Shown here piece by piece: positions 45,317-54,774 of a stretch of DNA of 64,000 bases. How positions within the stretch are numbered: position 1 is the first letter of the stretch; every line of letters begins with the position of its first letter. The DNA is taken from positions 1 to 64,000 of the forward strand of contig NZ_JACWZY010000029.1 in the NCBI RefSeq assembly GCF_014699005.1, given 5' to 3'. A model generated the notes under the pieces. The model was given only the letters and a program-made list of their open reading frames with translations, searched no databases and had not been told where the DNA came from. The DNA is from Spirosoma profusum (lineage in GTDB: Bacteria; Bacteroidota; Bacteroidia; Cytophagales; Spirosomataceae). Position numbers and translations under genes: made by a program.

Positions 45317-46296
45317 ACTTCCCAGCTATCCAATCCCAGCAATTTGCGGCCCAGCGGAGAAAGTTCGGCGGTTAGGTAACGCTCTTTTTCCCAGTTGCGG
45401 GGATCGCCGGGAAACGCGTACCCTTCGGGAGCCTGCCGGTCGCGCCAGGACGTAACACGCCACTGACGTAACGCTTCGTTTTCTTCCTGAGCGGGCATCA
45501 TCGAAATATACTGAGCAATACGTACCTTGTCTTTCGACAAGTTCGGTCGGATACCGTGCGGCTGGGTGCTGTTGAAAATCAACAGGTCTCCCGCTTCCAT
45601 TTTCACTTTGTCGAATTCAAATCCCGTTGTGTCTGGCTTGAATCGATTGCGGTCGGCGGGTTGGGTTAATTTCCATGTATCATAGGTACGATATAGCTCA
45701 GGAATGCACTGAAAACCACCCATATTTTCGTCATTCTGGTCGGCCAATGCCACTACGCCCTGCACGTTTTGCGGGCGTGTTTCAGGGTCGTAATCCCAGT
45801 GAATAAATCCCTTAAATTCATGGTCGGGACGTACCGGAAAATTCAGGTTGGCCCGGTCGATGGTCACCCACAGTTTTTCGGTTCCCCAGATGTCTACAAA
45901 TGCGTCGTACACACGCGGGTATTGCCGGTTATCCCATTCGTACTGATGGTTATAGAGTTCTACCATGCCGCTGTTAGTCAGCTCTTTCATCTGGATTTCA
46001 GCCCGAGGTGGCGCATACCAGGTGGTGGGATCGTTAGGGTCTTTTTCCTCAAACTCCCACAGAAAATCAGCCAATCGTTTGGCCTGCTCTTTAGGAACAG
46101 CCTGCTTAATAATGATGTAACCATTATGTTTCCAAAACTGCCAGTCTTCTTCCGATAATAAACGTAGCGGTTTGTTATTTGAGCGGTCGTTTAGGCTAAT
46201 TTTGCTACTTGTAGCCGTCGAAGGATTTCCTGGAATATCTTTGTGGGCATTATCAGGAATCATGGTCGGAGCCATCGTAGGTTGCTTCATTTCCAT
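45313..46296 (-). CDS. phytanoyl-CoA dioxygenase (PhyH) family protein
   Basis: A 327-residue Fe(II)/2-oxoglutarate oxygenase. The iron ligands are visible as H and D in IHWDYD, with the distal histidine in STQPHGIRPN followed by the arginine of KVRIAQY. The substrate is unknown; members act on lipids, ectoine, mono- and disaccharides or secondary metabolites. The N-terminal about 35 residues are polar and poorly conserved-looking, so a start further in (MKQPTM or MAPTM) is possible. It is isolated from pathway genes. Confidence 0.87.
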   Translation of the reverse strand: MEMKQPTMAPTMIPDNAHKDIPGNPSTATSSKISLNDRSNNKPLRLLSEEDWQFWKHNGYIIIKQAVPKEQAKRLADFLWEFEEKDPNDPTTWYAPPRAEIQMKELTNSGMVELYNHQYEWDNRQYPRVYDAFVDIWGTEKLWVTIDRANLNFPVRPDHEFKGFIHWDYDPETRPQNVQGVVALADQNDENMGGFQCIPELYRTYDTWKLTQPADRNRFKPDTTGFEFDKVKMEAGDLLIFNSTQPHGIRPNLSKDKVRIAQYISMMPAQEENEALRQWRVTSWRDRQAPEGYAFPGDPRNWEKERYLTAELSPLGRKLLGLDSWEV

Positions 46297-46323
46297 AGGT
46301 TTAGAGGGTTTCGTCTAGTTAAA

Positions 46324-46331
46324 CAAAGTTA
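46324..46331 (-). promoter_or_regulatory. -7 element for the PhyH-type gene
   Basis: The minus strand reads TAACTTTG, matching TAnnTTTG, 27 bases before the ATG at 46296. The -33 box is not clear. Confidence 0.5.
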
Positions 46332-46552
46332 GTCGAACGTAGCAGACCATTTATATACCAATACGTATCCGTTTAGATTTTATTTATTTTACTACGAAGT
46401 GTTTGGTTGAACGTAATAGATATGAGTCCCTACCATTTATAAACAATTTCGGCCACACTTCATAAAATCAATCTTTCTGAACTAAATGAGCACTAGATTT
46501 TAAGGAAGATATTGCTCCGTTTTTTATTCTTAAACAACTTCACTATACCGCT

Positions 46553-48916
46553 ATGCTATTCAACTACCTCAAAATTGCCTGGAGAAATCTTCTAAAACAC
46601 AAGCTTTTTTCATTCATTAATATAATTGGTCTGAGCCTGGCTATTCCCTCGGCCTTGATGGGATTGATTCAGATTGTAAATTATTATGAATTCGATAAGA
46701 CTCACAAGGATGGCGAGCGAATAATACGTTTAATAACTGACGAAAAACAGGTTGATGGCAAAATTACAAATTGGGCATCAAGTCCAGTTCCTTTAGCTAA
46801 CTATGTTAAAGACAATATTGTAGGAATTGAAAATTCTACAACAGTAATTAGAGATTCTCGTTGGGTATTAAGCAATGGTATTAAAACCAAAAATCTGAAT
46901 ACAATTTATACCGATCAATCATTTTTTGAGTTATTTAATTTCCCCTTATCTATCGGGTCGTACCCTACTACTCCTAACACAATTGTTTTAACTCACGAAA
47001 CTGCCCAATGGTTCTTCAGAGATGCCAATCCGATTGGGAGTATTTTGGAAAATCCAAAATATGGGAGTTTTAAAATTGTTGGGGTGCTAAAACCTTTCAA
47101 TGGTGAAAAAACGCAGTTCAAAACAGATGTATTTATACCTCTGACTGATTATCAAAATAACAATAGAAGAACCAGTGACTGGTCATCACTAATTGCCCAT
47201 ACATTTATAAAGGTTGCAAAGGGGAGCGAACCCAGCGGGCTTACTAAACAATTAGAAAATACGTCGACACAAATCAATAAATTGCTTGAAACGGATTCCA
47301 GTAGAAAAAGCCTGCATTTCAAAGCCCAATTCCTCGCTGATATCTCCCCGTCGAAAGATATTTTAGAAAACGACCCTTACGTTCAGGACATTAGAAGTAT
47401 TGCGTTGAATTTTGGGTTTCAATTGATTATTATTTTACTCGCATCCTTAAACTACATCAATCTGACACTTGCACGGGCAATCAATAGAGGCCGTGAGGTA
47501 GGTGTAAGAAAAGTAGCTGGCGCAACAAAATCTCAGCTTGTTCTTCAATTTCTGATCGAGTCGATTTTGATTTCCTATATAGCACTCGGTATTGGTTTAT
47601 TATTACTATGGTTTATAAAGAGTCAGATTCATGTTTCCTGGATCACCTGGGATATTGATCACTGGGGCTATCTGCTTCTATTATTTTTCCTTCTCAATCT
47701 ATTTCTGGGATTAATTGCGGGGATATCTCCTAGTCTTATTTTATCTTCTTATCAGCCTGTAAAAGTATTAAAGGGAGCTATTTCCCCAGCGAGTTTTGGT
47801 AAAATAGGTTTCCGAAAAACCTTAATTATTGTTCAATTTGTGATCGCGTTGGTCTACATTTTTTTTATTGGACATGCTTACCATCAAATAACGTATATGG
47901 CTAATGACAATGAAAACTTTCATCGTAATGATATACTCAACATAAATCTACCGAATAGTAAATACCAACCCCTTGTTGCTGATATCAGTACCTTAAAAGA
48001 TGTACAAAGCGTAGGGTATACATCGCTTAGTTTTGGCAATATGCCTACACAGGTAAGTATAAAAAATGCAAAAAATTTATCACCAAATTCAGCATTTTAC
48101 TATGCAGTAGATAATAGCTTTATCGAAAGTATGGGTTTAAAATTTGTTGCAGGGAAAAATCTAGTCAACAGCAGTTCAGAACAACCATCTCCTCTGGTCG
48201 TGGTAAATCAAAAGACTGTTGAAAAATTAAATCTCGGTACAGATCAGGAAGCGATTGGAAAACTTATCTTTCTTAAAGATTCTATTCCAGCGACAATTAT
48301 AGGAGTCGTTAGCAATTTTTGTCACTATGATTATGAAAAAAAAATTGAGCCAGTTATTTTTCAGTACCAGCCTTCATTATTTAAAGTAATGTGCATAAGG
48401 GCAAGTTCCGTACGTGATCGTGACTTATTAGAAACGTCAATAAAAAGTCTTTGGGCAAAACACAATCCATATCTGGAGATGAATACGGTGTGGCTTGATT
48501 CCGACCTATATGAACGCTATTACCCTTACGAAGACATGCAGTTTATGGGTATGGAGAGTATAGTTATTTTCGTCATTGCTATATTAGGGTTGATTGGTAT
48601 TCTTATTTACAGTTTAGAAAAACGAACCAAAGAAATTGGTATAAGAAAAGTAGTTGGCGCCACTACGTTCGAAGTAATAAAATTGATGTCCAATGATTTT
48701 ATTAAATTACTAGCAATTGCCACAATTATAGCCATCCCATTAGGAATAGCTATAGGATACTTCATGAATAGTTTTTTTATTTTCAACAATGGAATAGGTT
48801 ATTTAATACTGTCCTTTTTATTGGCAATCGTTATTGGAGTTGCCATTGGAGCCGTGGGATTTTTTTCATGGAAAGCAGCTCAAACCAATCCAGCCAGAAT
48901 ACTGAAGGCCGAATAA
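46553..48916 (+). CDS. ABC transporter permease (MacB/FtsX type), probably acquired
   Basis: A 787-residue permease with two FtsX units. It starts FNYLKIAWRNLLKHKLFSFINIIGLSLA with membrane segment 1; a periplasmic domain (about 45-280) and three segments (about 285-400, with GREVGVRKVAGATKSQLVLQF) follow. The pattern then repeats, ending with EKRTKEIGIRKVVGATTFEVI and three more segments. Proteins of this kind act with a MacB-like ATPase, not encoded here, in export or membrane remodelling. The gene is clearly more AT-rich than its neighbours and has only 6 ACGTA/TACGT sites in 2,364 bases, close to chance. I infer recent transfer or an unusual mutational history. Confidence 0.92.
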   Translation: MLFNYLKIAWRNLLKHKLFSFINIIGLSLAIPSALMGLIQIVNYYEFDKTHKDGERIIRLITDEKQVDGKITNWASSPVPLANYVKDNIVGIENSTTVIRDSRWVLSNGIKTKNLNTIYTDQSFFELFNFPLSIGSYPTTPNTIVLTHETAQWFFRDANPIGSILENPKYGSFKIVGVLKPFNGEKTQFKTDVFIPLTDYQNNNRRTSDWSSLIAHTFIKVAKGSEPSGLTKQLENTSTQINKLLETDSSRKSLHFKAQFLADISPSKDILENDPYVQDIRSIALNFGFQLIIILLASLNYINLTLARAINRGREVGVRKVAGATKSQLVLQFLIESILISYIALGIGLLLLWFIKSQIHVSWITWDIDHWGYLLLLFFLLNLFLGLIAGISPSLILSSYQPVKVLKGAISPASFGKIGFRKTLIIVQFVIALVYIFFIGHAYHQITYMANDNENFHRNDILNINLPNSKYQPLVADISTLKDVQSVGYTSLSFGNMPTQVSIKNAKNLSPNSAFYYAVDNSFIESMGLKFVAGKNLVNSSSEQPSPLVVVNQKTVEKLNLGTDQEAIGKLIFLKDSIPATIIGVVSNFCHYDYEKKIEPVIFQYQPSLFKVMCIRASSVRDRDLLETSIKSLWAKHNPYLEMNTVWLDSDLYERYYPYEDMQFMGMESIVIFVIAILGLIGILIYSLEKRTKEIGIRKVVGATTFEVIKLMSNDFIKLLAIATIIAIPLGIAIGYFMNSFFIFNNGIGYLILSFLLAIVIGVAIGAVGFFSWKAAQTNPARILKAE

Positions 48917-49010
48917 TAACCATTGTCATCTTCCCTAGCGGGTAGTGTGAACACAAATTTCATCTACGCCTTCCCGCGAATTGCGTAGTATTGCAAAGAA
49001 AAGTTGTTCG

Positions 49011-49080
49011 TCGATAGTCGTCAATCAATAACAATTAGAAGTTAGACGACTGTTGACTAGCGACTGACGACTATCGACTA
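49011..49080. repeat. inverted repeat, GTCGATAGTCGTCA word family
   Basis: TCGATAGTCGTCAATC from 49011 pairs with the GACTGACGACTATCGA end of the right arm near 49064-49079. It lies just before the surE start and may act on its translation. It shares words with 6610-6687 and 39141-39175. Confidence 0.75.
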
Positions 49081-49087
49081 ATTTTTT

Positions 49088-49862
49088 ATGTCTGATCAGA
49101 AACCCCTGATTTTAGTTACGAATGATGATGGTATTACCGCCCATGGCATTCGAACGCTCGTAGCGTTGATGCAGCAACTGGGTACGGTGGTAGTCGTTGC
49201 CCCCAACAGCCCTCAGTCGGGTATGGGGCACGCCATCACGATTGCCAATCCAATACGGCTCTATCCCTCTGATATTTACAGCGATATTCCCGCCTATGAA
49301 TGCTCCGGCACGCCGGCTGATTGTGTGAAATTAGCCAAACATCACGTGCTCAAAGACCGCGCCCCTGATTTGGTGGTAAGTGGTATCAACCACGGCAGTA
49401 ATTCGTCAATAAGCATTCTCTATTCAGGTACGATGTCGGCGGCTATTGAAGCAGCCATCGAAGGCATTCCTGCCATTGGTTTTTCGCTGAGCGATTTCAC
49501 GCGGCAACCTGATTTTTCGCATACGCACGAACATATTCTGTCCATTACCCGTAATGTATTGGAACAGGGTATAAAACCCGGAACGGCGCTGAACGTAAAT
49601 TTTCCGGCTCGGGCTGCTGAACCACTGCAAGGTATTCGCATCTGTCGGCAGGCCAACGCCAAGTGGCAGGAAGTATTCGACGAACGACGCGACCCGCATG
49701 GCCGCCGTTATTTCTGGCTGGCCGGTGATTTCGTTAATTTCGACGCTCACGCCGAAGACACCGACGAATATGCTCTGGCAAACAATTATACATCTGTTGT
49801 CCCCTGTCAATACGACCTGACCGCCTACAGCATGATAGACGAATTGAAAAACTGGAAACTGT

Positions 49863-49864
<2 letters not shown>
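49088..49864 (+). CDS. surE: 5'/3'-nucleotidase SurE
   Basis: A 258-residue metal-dependent nucleoside monophosphatase. The metal site is VTNDDGI (D13-D14), with the serine of NSPQSGMG and the asparagine of VSGINHGSN; CSGTPADCVK and GTMSAAIEA complete the pattern. It removes phosphate from nucleotides and is linked to stress survival in other bacteria. Two inverted repeats of different families flank it, separating it from the ABC permease and from the GH3-like gene. Confidence 0.95.
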
Positions 49865-49955
<91 letters not shown>

Positions 49956-49959
49956 AAAC

Positions 49960-51516
49960 ATGGCTCTCTTAGGCAGTTTGCTTAAAAACGGAATTCGGCT
50001 GACGAACGCCGTCCGATTGCGGAAAGCGTCTCCTGTTCGTCAACAACGTAAAGCATTCCGTAAACTAATTCAGAAAGCACAGTTTACGGATTTTGGAACA
50101 ACGTATCGTTTCAATGATTTACTACGTGCCGTCGAGTTTGGCACCGAACAGGAATACTACGAAAAATATAAAGAGTTCGTCCCCATCCATGATTACAATA
50201 AGATGTTTGAGGGTTGGTGGAAACGGACCCTGGCCAACGAACGTAACGTTACGTGGCCAGGTCGGGTAAAATATTTCGCGCTTAGTTCGGGAACCTCCGA
50301 AGCGGCCTCCAAGTACATTCCGGTTACCAAAGCGATGTACAAAGCCATTCAGCGCACGGGTGTCCGGCAAATTCTGACACTGGGCAAATACCAGAATCTC
50401 CCCCCAACCCTCTACGAAAAGGGATGCCTGATGCTCGGCGGCAGTACTGACCTCAACGCCCGCGAAGGCCACTACGAAGGCGATTTGAGTGGCATTACAG
50501 CCAGCAAAATTCCCCTTTGGTTCGAGCGATTTTACAAACCCGGCCGCGACATTGCTCAGGAGAAGGATTGGGCCTTAAAACTGGATGAAATTACGGAACA
50601 GGCAGCTAGCTGGGACATTGGTTACGTAGTGGGGGTTCCGGCCTGGATTCAGTTGCTGATGGAGAAAATCATTGCCCGTTATAATGTTAAAACCATCCAT
50701 GACATCTGGCCGAATCTAATGGTGTTTTGCCATGGAGGGGTATCGTTCGAACCGTATCGGGCAGGTTTTGAGAAGCTTCTCGCCCACCCTATTACGTATA
50801 TCGAGACGTATCTGGCTTCCGAAGGATTTATCGCCTACCAAACCCATCCGAATGCTGAAGGGATGCAACTGGTACTCAACAACGGGCTGTTTTTTGAATT
50901 CATCCCATTCAACGACCGTAACTTCTCACCCGATGGTGAAGTTACAGAAAGCCCTGAAACACTGATGATTGACAACGTCGAAGAAGGCAAGGAATATGCT
51001 CTTCTCCTGTCGACCTGCTCAGGCGCCTGGCGTTATCTGATTGGCGATACGATTCGATTCGTGGATAAAAAACGGGCAGAAATTGTCATCACGGGACGTA
51101 CCAAACATTTCCTGAGCCTTTGTGGTGAACATCTTTCCGTCGACAACATGAACAAGGCCATCGAATTGGTTTCTGATGAATTGGGCATTTCAATACGTGA
51201 ATTTACGGTAGCGGGAGTTTCGCATGATACGTTGTTTGCGCACAATTGGTATATCGGAACCGACGACAAAGTAGATGCCAAGGATCTGCGCAACCGCATC
51301 GACGCCAAACTCAAGGAATTGAATGACGATTATGCCGTTGAACGTCGACACGCGCTGAAAGAAATTACGGTGACGGTACTACCCGTCAAAACATTCTACG
51401 ACTGGATGAAATCGCGCGGCAAAATGGGTGGACAAAACAAATTCCCGAGAGTATTGAAGAAAGGGTTGATTCTGGAGTGGAATAATTTTTTAAAGAGTGA
51501 AAGCGCGAAAGAATGA
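49960..51516 (+). CDS. GH3-family acyl-adenylate/amide synthetase-like protein
   Basis: A 518-residue member of the GH3 superfamily, known from plants as auxin- and jasmonate-conjugating enzymes and widespread in Bacteroidota with no settled role. Visible are the ATP-binding YFALSSGTSEAASKYIPVT (about 105-125) and the acid-rich FFEFIPF with GEEYALLLSTCSG-like sequence (here GKEYALLLSTCSG). The TGRTKHFLSLCGEHLS loop comes before a mobile C-terminal domain. It probably adenylates a carboxylate and passes it to an amine. I chose the ATG at 49960 because the longer frame would run through the repeat. Confidence 0.88.
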   Translation: MALLGSLLKNGIRLTNAVRLRKASPVRQQRKAFRKLIQKAQFTDFGTTYRFNDLLRAVEFGTEQEYYEKYKEFVPIHDYNKMFEGWWKRTLANERNVTWPGRVKYFALSSGTSEAASKYIPVTKAMYKAIQRTGVRQILTLGKYQNLPPTLYEKGCLMLGGSTDLNAREGHYEGDLSGITASKIPLWFERFYKPGRDIAQEKDWALKLDEITEQAASWDIGYVVGVPAWIQLLMEKIIARYNVKTIHDIWPNLMVFCHGGVSFEPYRAGFEKLLAHPITYIETYLASEGFIAYQTHPNAEGMQLVLNNGLFFEFIPFNDRNFSPDGEVTESPETLMIDNVEEGKEYALLLSTCSGAWRYLIGDTIRFVDKKRAEIVITGRTKHFLSLCGEHLSVDNMNKAIELVSDELGISIREFTVAGVSHDTLFAHNWYIGTDDKVDAKDLRNRIDAKLKELNDDYAVERRHALKEITVTVLPVKTFYDWMKSRGKMGGQNKFPRVLKKGLILEWNNFLKSESAKE

Positions 51517-51563
51517 AAGTGCCTGCCGGATGGCTATCGCTCTTTCACTCTTTGGCGCTTTGA
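51491..51563. repeat. inverted repeat, AAAGAGTGAAAGCGCGAAAG word family
   Basis: AAAGAGTGAAAG from 51492 pairs with CTTTCACTCTTT near 51542-51553, with further words GCGCGAAAG and GGCGCTTT outside the core pairing. It contains the end of the GH3-like gene and lies at a convergent junction with the LysE gene. Confidence 0.65.
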
Positions 51564-51564
51564 A

Positions 51565-52203
51565 TTACCAATTCATTGCTTTCGACAGTGGCTCCAGCAA
51601 GCGGTTGTAGGCGATGTTGGCGGCTCCGATGAGGAAAACTACTCCCGTGGTGCGGTTGAAGATTTTAACGACGCGGGGCGTGAATAAACGTTTCAGTCGA
51701 TTGGCGTAATAAGCCAGCGTGTTTTCGGTAACGAAAATACCTACTAAAGCCATTATCATAAAGGCATATTGCTGTACGTCGGAATAATGCAGATGCGAAC
51801 GAATGTAGGCTACAATAGCTACCCAGGCTACAAAATTGACCGGATTGAGAGCGTTCAGAAAAAAACCTGTTGTGAAATAGTATACGAAATTACCAAAGCT
51901 GGTTTTAGGGTATGCGAGCCGGGGCGTTCCTTTCGTGATATTCACGATACCGAGAGCCACCAGAAAAATGACCCCGACAACGGCCATAATATTTTCAAAA
52001 CCCTGAACCTTAGGAATGAATGATGTGCCGATCAGAGCTGCTATGACGAAAATAATATCGCCGGCAATAACACCCAGCACCATCTTAAAGCCCGACCAAA
52101 ATCCATTATCAACACTATTCTGAATCAGCGCAAAGAACACCGTTCCAAACGTCAGGCAAAGCGCAACTCCGAGTAAAAAACCAAAGAGAATAGGTAAAAA
52201 CAC
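51565..52203 (-). CDS. LysE-family amino-acid exporter
   Basis: A 212-residue inner-membrane protein with about six hydrophobic segments. The start (FLPILFGFLLGVALCLTFGTVFFALIQNSV) has the glycine- and proline-type segment of LysE/RhtB exporters. The central TTGFFLNALNPVNFVAWVAIVAYI carries the family's NPK/NPVN-like motif. These proteins export amino acids or other small metabolites; the substrate is unknown. The upstream region holds a long inverted repeat, so the promoter is unclear. Confidence 0.85.
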   Translation of the reverse strand: MFLPILFGFLLGVALCLTFGTVFFALIQNSVDNGFWSGFKMVLGVIAGDIIFVIAALIGTSFIPKVQGFENIMAVVGVIFLVALGIVNITKGTPRLAYPKTSFGNFVYYFTTGFFLNALNPVNFVAWVAIVAYIRSHLHYSDVQQYAFMIMALVGIFVTENTLAYYANRLKRLFTPRVVKIFNRTTGVVFLIGAANIAYNRLLEPLSKAMNW

Positions 52204-52209
52204 AGGATA

Positions 52210-52375
52210 GTAAAGTTCTAAAATTGTAAGGTTGTAGTGTTATAAAGTCATAGTATTGTCAGTCGTACGGTTAAGGGTGTTGTCTAAATAGATCATGACA
52301 ACCTATCACTTCACAACTGTACAACCTTTTAACTTTAAAACACTACAACCTTACAACTATATAACATTATAACTG
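52210..52375. repeat. inverted repeat, TTGTAAGGTTGTAGTG word family
   Basis: The left arm 52210-52253 and right arm about 52309-52375 share TTGTAAGGTTGTAGTGTT, complementary over about 25 bases with one mismatch, plus looser flanking words. It fills the space between the LysE start and the NUDIX stop (52376). It is related to 4985-5108. Confidence 0.75.
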
Positions 52376-52924
52376 TTAGATGCCCCGTAATCGAGCAACT
52401 TTCAACAGGCCGCTAACACTCAGAGAGTCAGTAATTTGACTCTTCATTACCATCTCGACAGCTTCGGATAAAGGAAGCTTCCAGACCCGTAGATCTTCAG
52501 TTTCTTCGGGAGCGTGCTCGCCCTGTTCCAGTCCTTCGGCAATGTACAGAAATCCTTCTTCGTCGGTGGCCGAGTTGGACGTGTGTATACGGGCAATTTT
52601 TGTCCAGGTTCGGGCTTCCAGGCCCGTTTCTTCCTTCAACTCACGTTTGGCCGATTCGAGTGGATCAGTGCCAAGGGGTGAGCCGCCTTCCGGAATTTCC
52701 CACGAATACTCGTTTAATGGGTAGCGGTATTGTCCGACTAGGTACGTATTTCCCTCATCATCAAGCGGAATTACGCCTATAGCCTTATTTTTAAAGCTGA
52801 CAACACCGTAAATTCCGGGAGTTCCAGCGGGAGTCACTACGTCCTCGTGGCGAATAGCCAGCCACGGATTTTCGTATTTGACCGATGAATTCAGTGTCTG
52901 CCAGGGGTTTTCGGTTGTGTTCAT
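52376..52924 (-). CDS. NUDIX hydrolase (ADP-ribose pyrophosphatase-like)
   Basis: A 182-residue hydrolase of nucleoside diphosphates linked to another group. The N-terminus (NSSVKYENPWLAIRHEDVVTPAG) and YRYPLNEYSWEIPEGG are typical of ADP-sugar pyrophosphatases. The Nudix box ends RELKEETGL with the metal-binding glutamates intact, but the first glutamate of the box (G-x5-E) is threonine. I chose the ATG at 52924; the start at 52978 would add 18 residues and is possible. Confidence 0.87.
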   Translation of the reverse strand: MNTTENPWQTLNSSVKYENPWLAIRHEDVVTPAGTPGIYGVVSFKNKAIGVIPLDDEGNTYLVGQYRYPLNEYSWEIPEGGSPLGTDPLESAKRELKEETGLEARTWTKIARIHTSNSATDEEGFLYIAEGLEQGEHAPEETEDLRVWKLPLSEAVEMVMKSQITDSLSVSGLLKVARLRGI

Positions 52925-53182
52925 ACGGTCGGAAGTTTCCGCAGAAAATTCCTTATTAAATAAATTGTTACGTTCCATCGAAAGCGATCTTACTCTTTCA
53001 GAACTGCAAAGTTAGCCGCTTTCGGGGATACGTAACGATCTTACTCTTTTTGGATTTTTCGAATAGACGCAATTGTATTCAAAATACACTTAATTGAATT
53101 TTAATCAGAAGAGACATCTGATACGTTCGTTGCTCTGCATCCATCGGTTATCTTCGAGTTCTTCCCCAATTAACTTAAATAC

Positions 53183-54742
53183 ATGCACAACAAACTATTC
53201 TTAACTTATCTGTTCGTGGTCAGTGCGCTGCTCGCGAATGGTCAGGATGAAAAACTGGATATAGCTACAATCCAGAAAATCAGGGCTGAAGGTCTGCAAC
53301 GTTCGCAGGTCATGGAAACCGCTTTTTTCTTAACCGATGTAAACGGCCCTCGCTTACAGGGACCTGGATTTATGAAAGCCGCCAATTGGGCGAAAGATAA
53401 GCTTTCTGGCTGGGGACTTCAGAATTCCCGTCTGGAGTCCTGGGGCGAATGGGGCAAAGGCTGGGCGGTTGAGCGGTGCTATCTGTCCATGACAGCTCCC
53501 TATTACAAGTCCATCATTGCGGTGCCCCGAGCCTGGAGCGGTAGTACCAACAAATTGCAATCGGCCGAGGTGCTTTACATCAGTTCCAGCGATACGACTG
53601 CGTTGGAAAGCTATCGGAACAAGTTGAAAAACAAGGTTATTCTGATCGAGCAATCGTACAAAATTCCGCCTACTTTTAAGGCCGATGCTGCACGTTTTAC
53701 CGACGAAGAGTTGCAGAAAATGGCTAACGAAGCGGCACCCAGTCAGCGGGCAGATAGCGATACTACGTTCCGAAGCCGGATACGGGCCATGCGTACCCAG
53801 AACGCCTTTAATCAGAAAATGAGGAAATTAGCCAAACAGGAAGGCGCTGTTGGTATGCTCAGTACCACCCAGAACAGCATCGACGGTACGTTATTCGTGA
53901 GTGGTGATTATGCGAATGCCGCACTGGGCGCTACGCCCGACGATCTGGCCGATGTGAACATTGCCGTTGAGGATTATTTAACACTTTGCCGATTGATGAA
54001 AGCCGGTGTGCCGGTAAAACTGGATGTTGACGTAAAAACGAAATTTTTCACCGACGATACCAAAGGATATAACGTATTAGCCGAAATTCCAGGCACTGAC
54101 CCTAAGCTGAAAGACGAAGTCGTGATGCTGGGCGCCCACTTCGATTCGTGGCATGCTGCAACAGGCGCCACCGATAATGCCGCCGGGAGCGCAGTAATGA
54201 TGGAAGCCGTTCGGATTCTGAAAACCATCGGTGTCAGTCCGCGACGTACCATTCGGATTGCGCTGTGGAGTGGTGAAGAACAAGGTTTACACGGCTCGAA
54301 AAACTACGTCAACAATCATCTCGTTGACAAATCGAACAAGTTGACGAAGGAAGGTGACAACATTGCGGCTTACTTCAACGTCGATAACGGAACGGGGAAA
54401 ATCCGGGGTGTTTACTTGCAGGGTAATCAGGCGGTTGGCCCCATTTTCGCCCAATGGCTGAAACCGTTTAATGACTTGGGTGCAACAACCATTACGCCAC
54501 GTAACACGGGTGGCACTGACCACCTTTCGTTCGACCGCATAGGTTTACCGGGATTCCAGTTCATCCAGGACCCGATTGAATATAGCACGCGAACTCACCA
54601 CACCAACATGGACACCTACGACCATCTGCAACCCGACGACCTGAAACAGGCGGCTACAGTTGTGGCCAGTTTCGTGTACAACGCGGCCATGCGCGACGAA
54701 AAACTGCCTCGTAAAGCAGCGACCGCTCAGGCCGCGCGGTAA
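53183..54742 (+). CDS. exported M28-family metallopeptidase
   Basis: A 519-residue secreted or periplasmic zinc peptidase. A signal peptide (about 1-20, ending LLANGQ) precedes a protease-associated-like segment (about 110-270). The M28 catalytic part follows, with zinc ligands in GAHFDSWH and TGATDNAAGS, the catalytic glutamates in SGEEQGLHGS, D in AYFNVDNGTG, and H in YHHTNMDTYDHLQ-like sequence (here RTHHTNMDTYDHL). It is probably an aminopeptidase or carboxypeptidase of the PSMA/Q type. It is followed at 33 bases by an M61 aminopeptidase, so the two may form a peptide-degrading operon. Confidence 0.9.
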   Translation: MHNKLFLTYLFVVSALLANGQDEKLDIATIQKIRAEGLQRSQVMETAFFLTDVNGPRLQGPGFMKAANWAKDKLSGWGLQNSRLESWGEWGKGWAVERCYLSMTAPYYKSIIAVPRAWSGSTNKLQSAEVLYISSSDTTALESYRNKLKNKVILIEQSYKIPPTFKADAARFTDEELQKMANEAAPSQRADSDTTFRSRIRAMRTQNAFNQKMRKLAKQEGAVGMLSTTQNSIDGTLFVSGDYANAALGATPDDLADVNIAVEDYLTLCRLMKAGVPVKLDVDVKTKFFTDDTKGYNVLAEIPGTDPKLKDEVVMLGAHFDSWHAATGATDNAAGSAVMMEAVRILKTIGVSPRRTIRIALWSGEEQGLHGSKNYVNNHLVDKSNKLTKEGDNIAAYFNVDNGTGKIRGVYLQGNQAVGPIFAQWLKPFNDLGATTITPRNTGGTDHLSFDRIGLPGFQFIQDPIEYSTRTHHTNMDTYDHLQPDDLKQAATVVASFVYNAAMRDEKLPRKAATAQAAR

Positions 54743-54774
54743 TTGTTTTTGACTTTCAACGAAATTTTGTCAGC

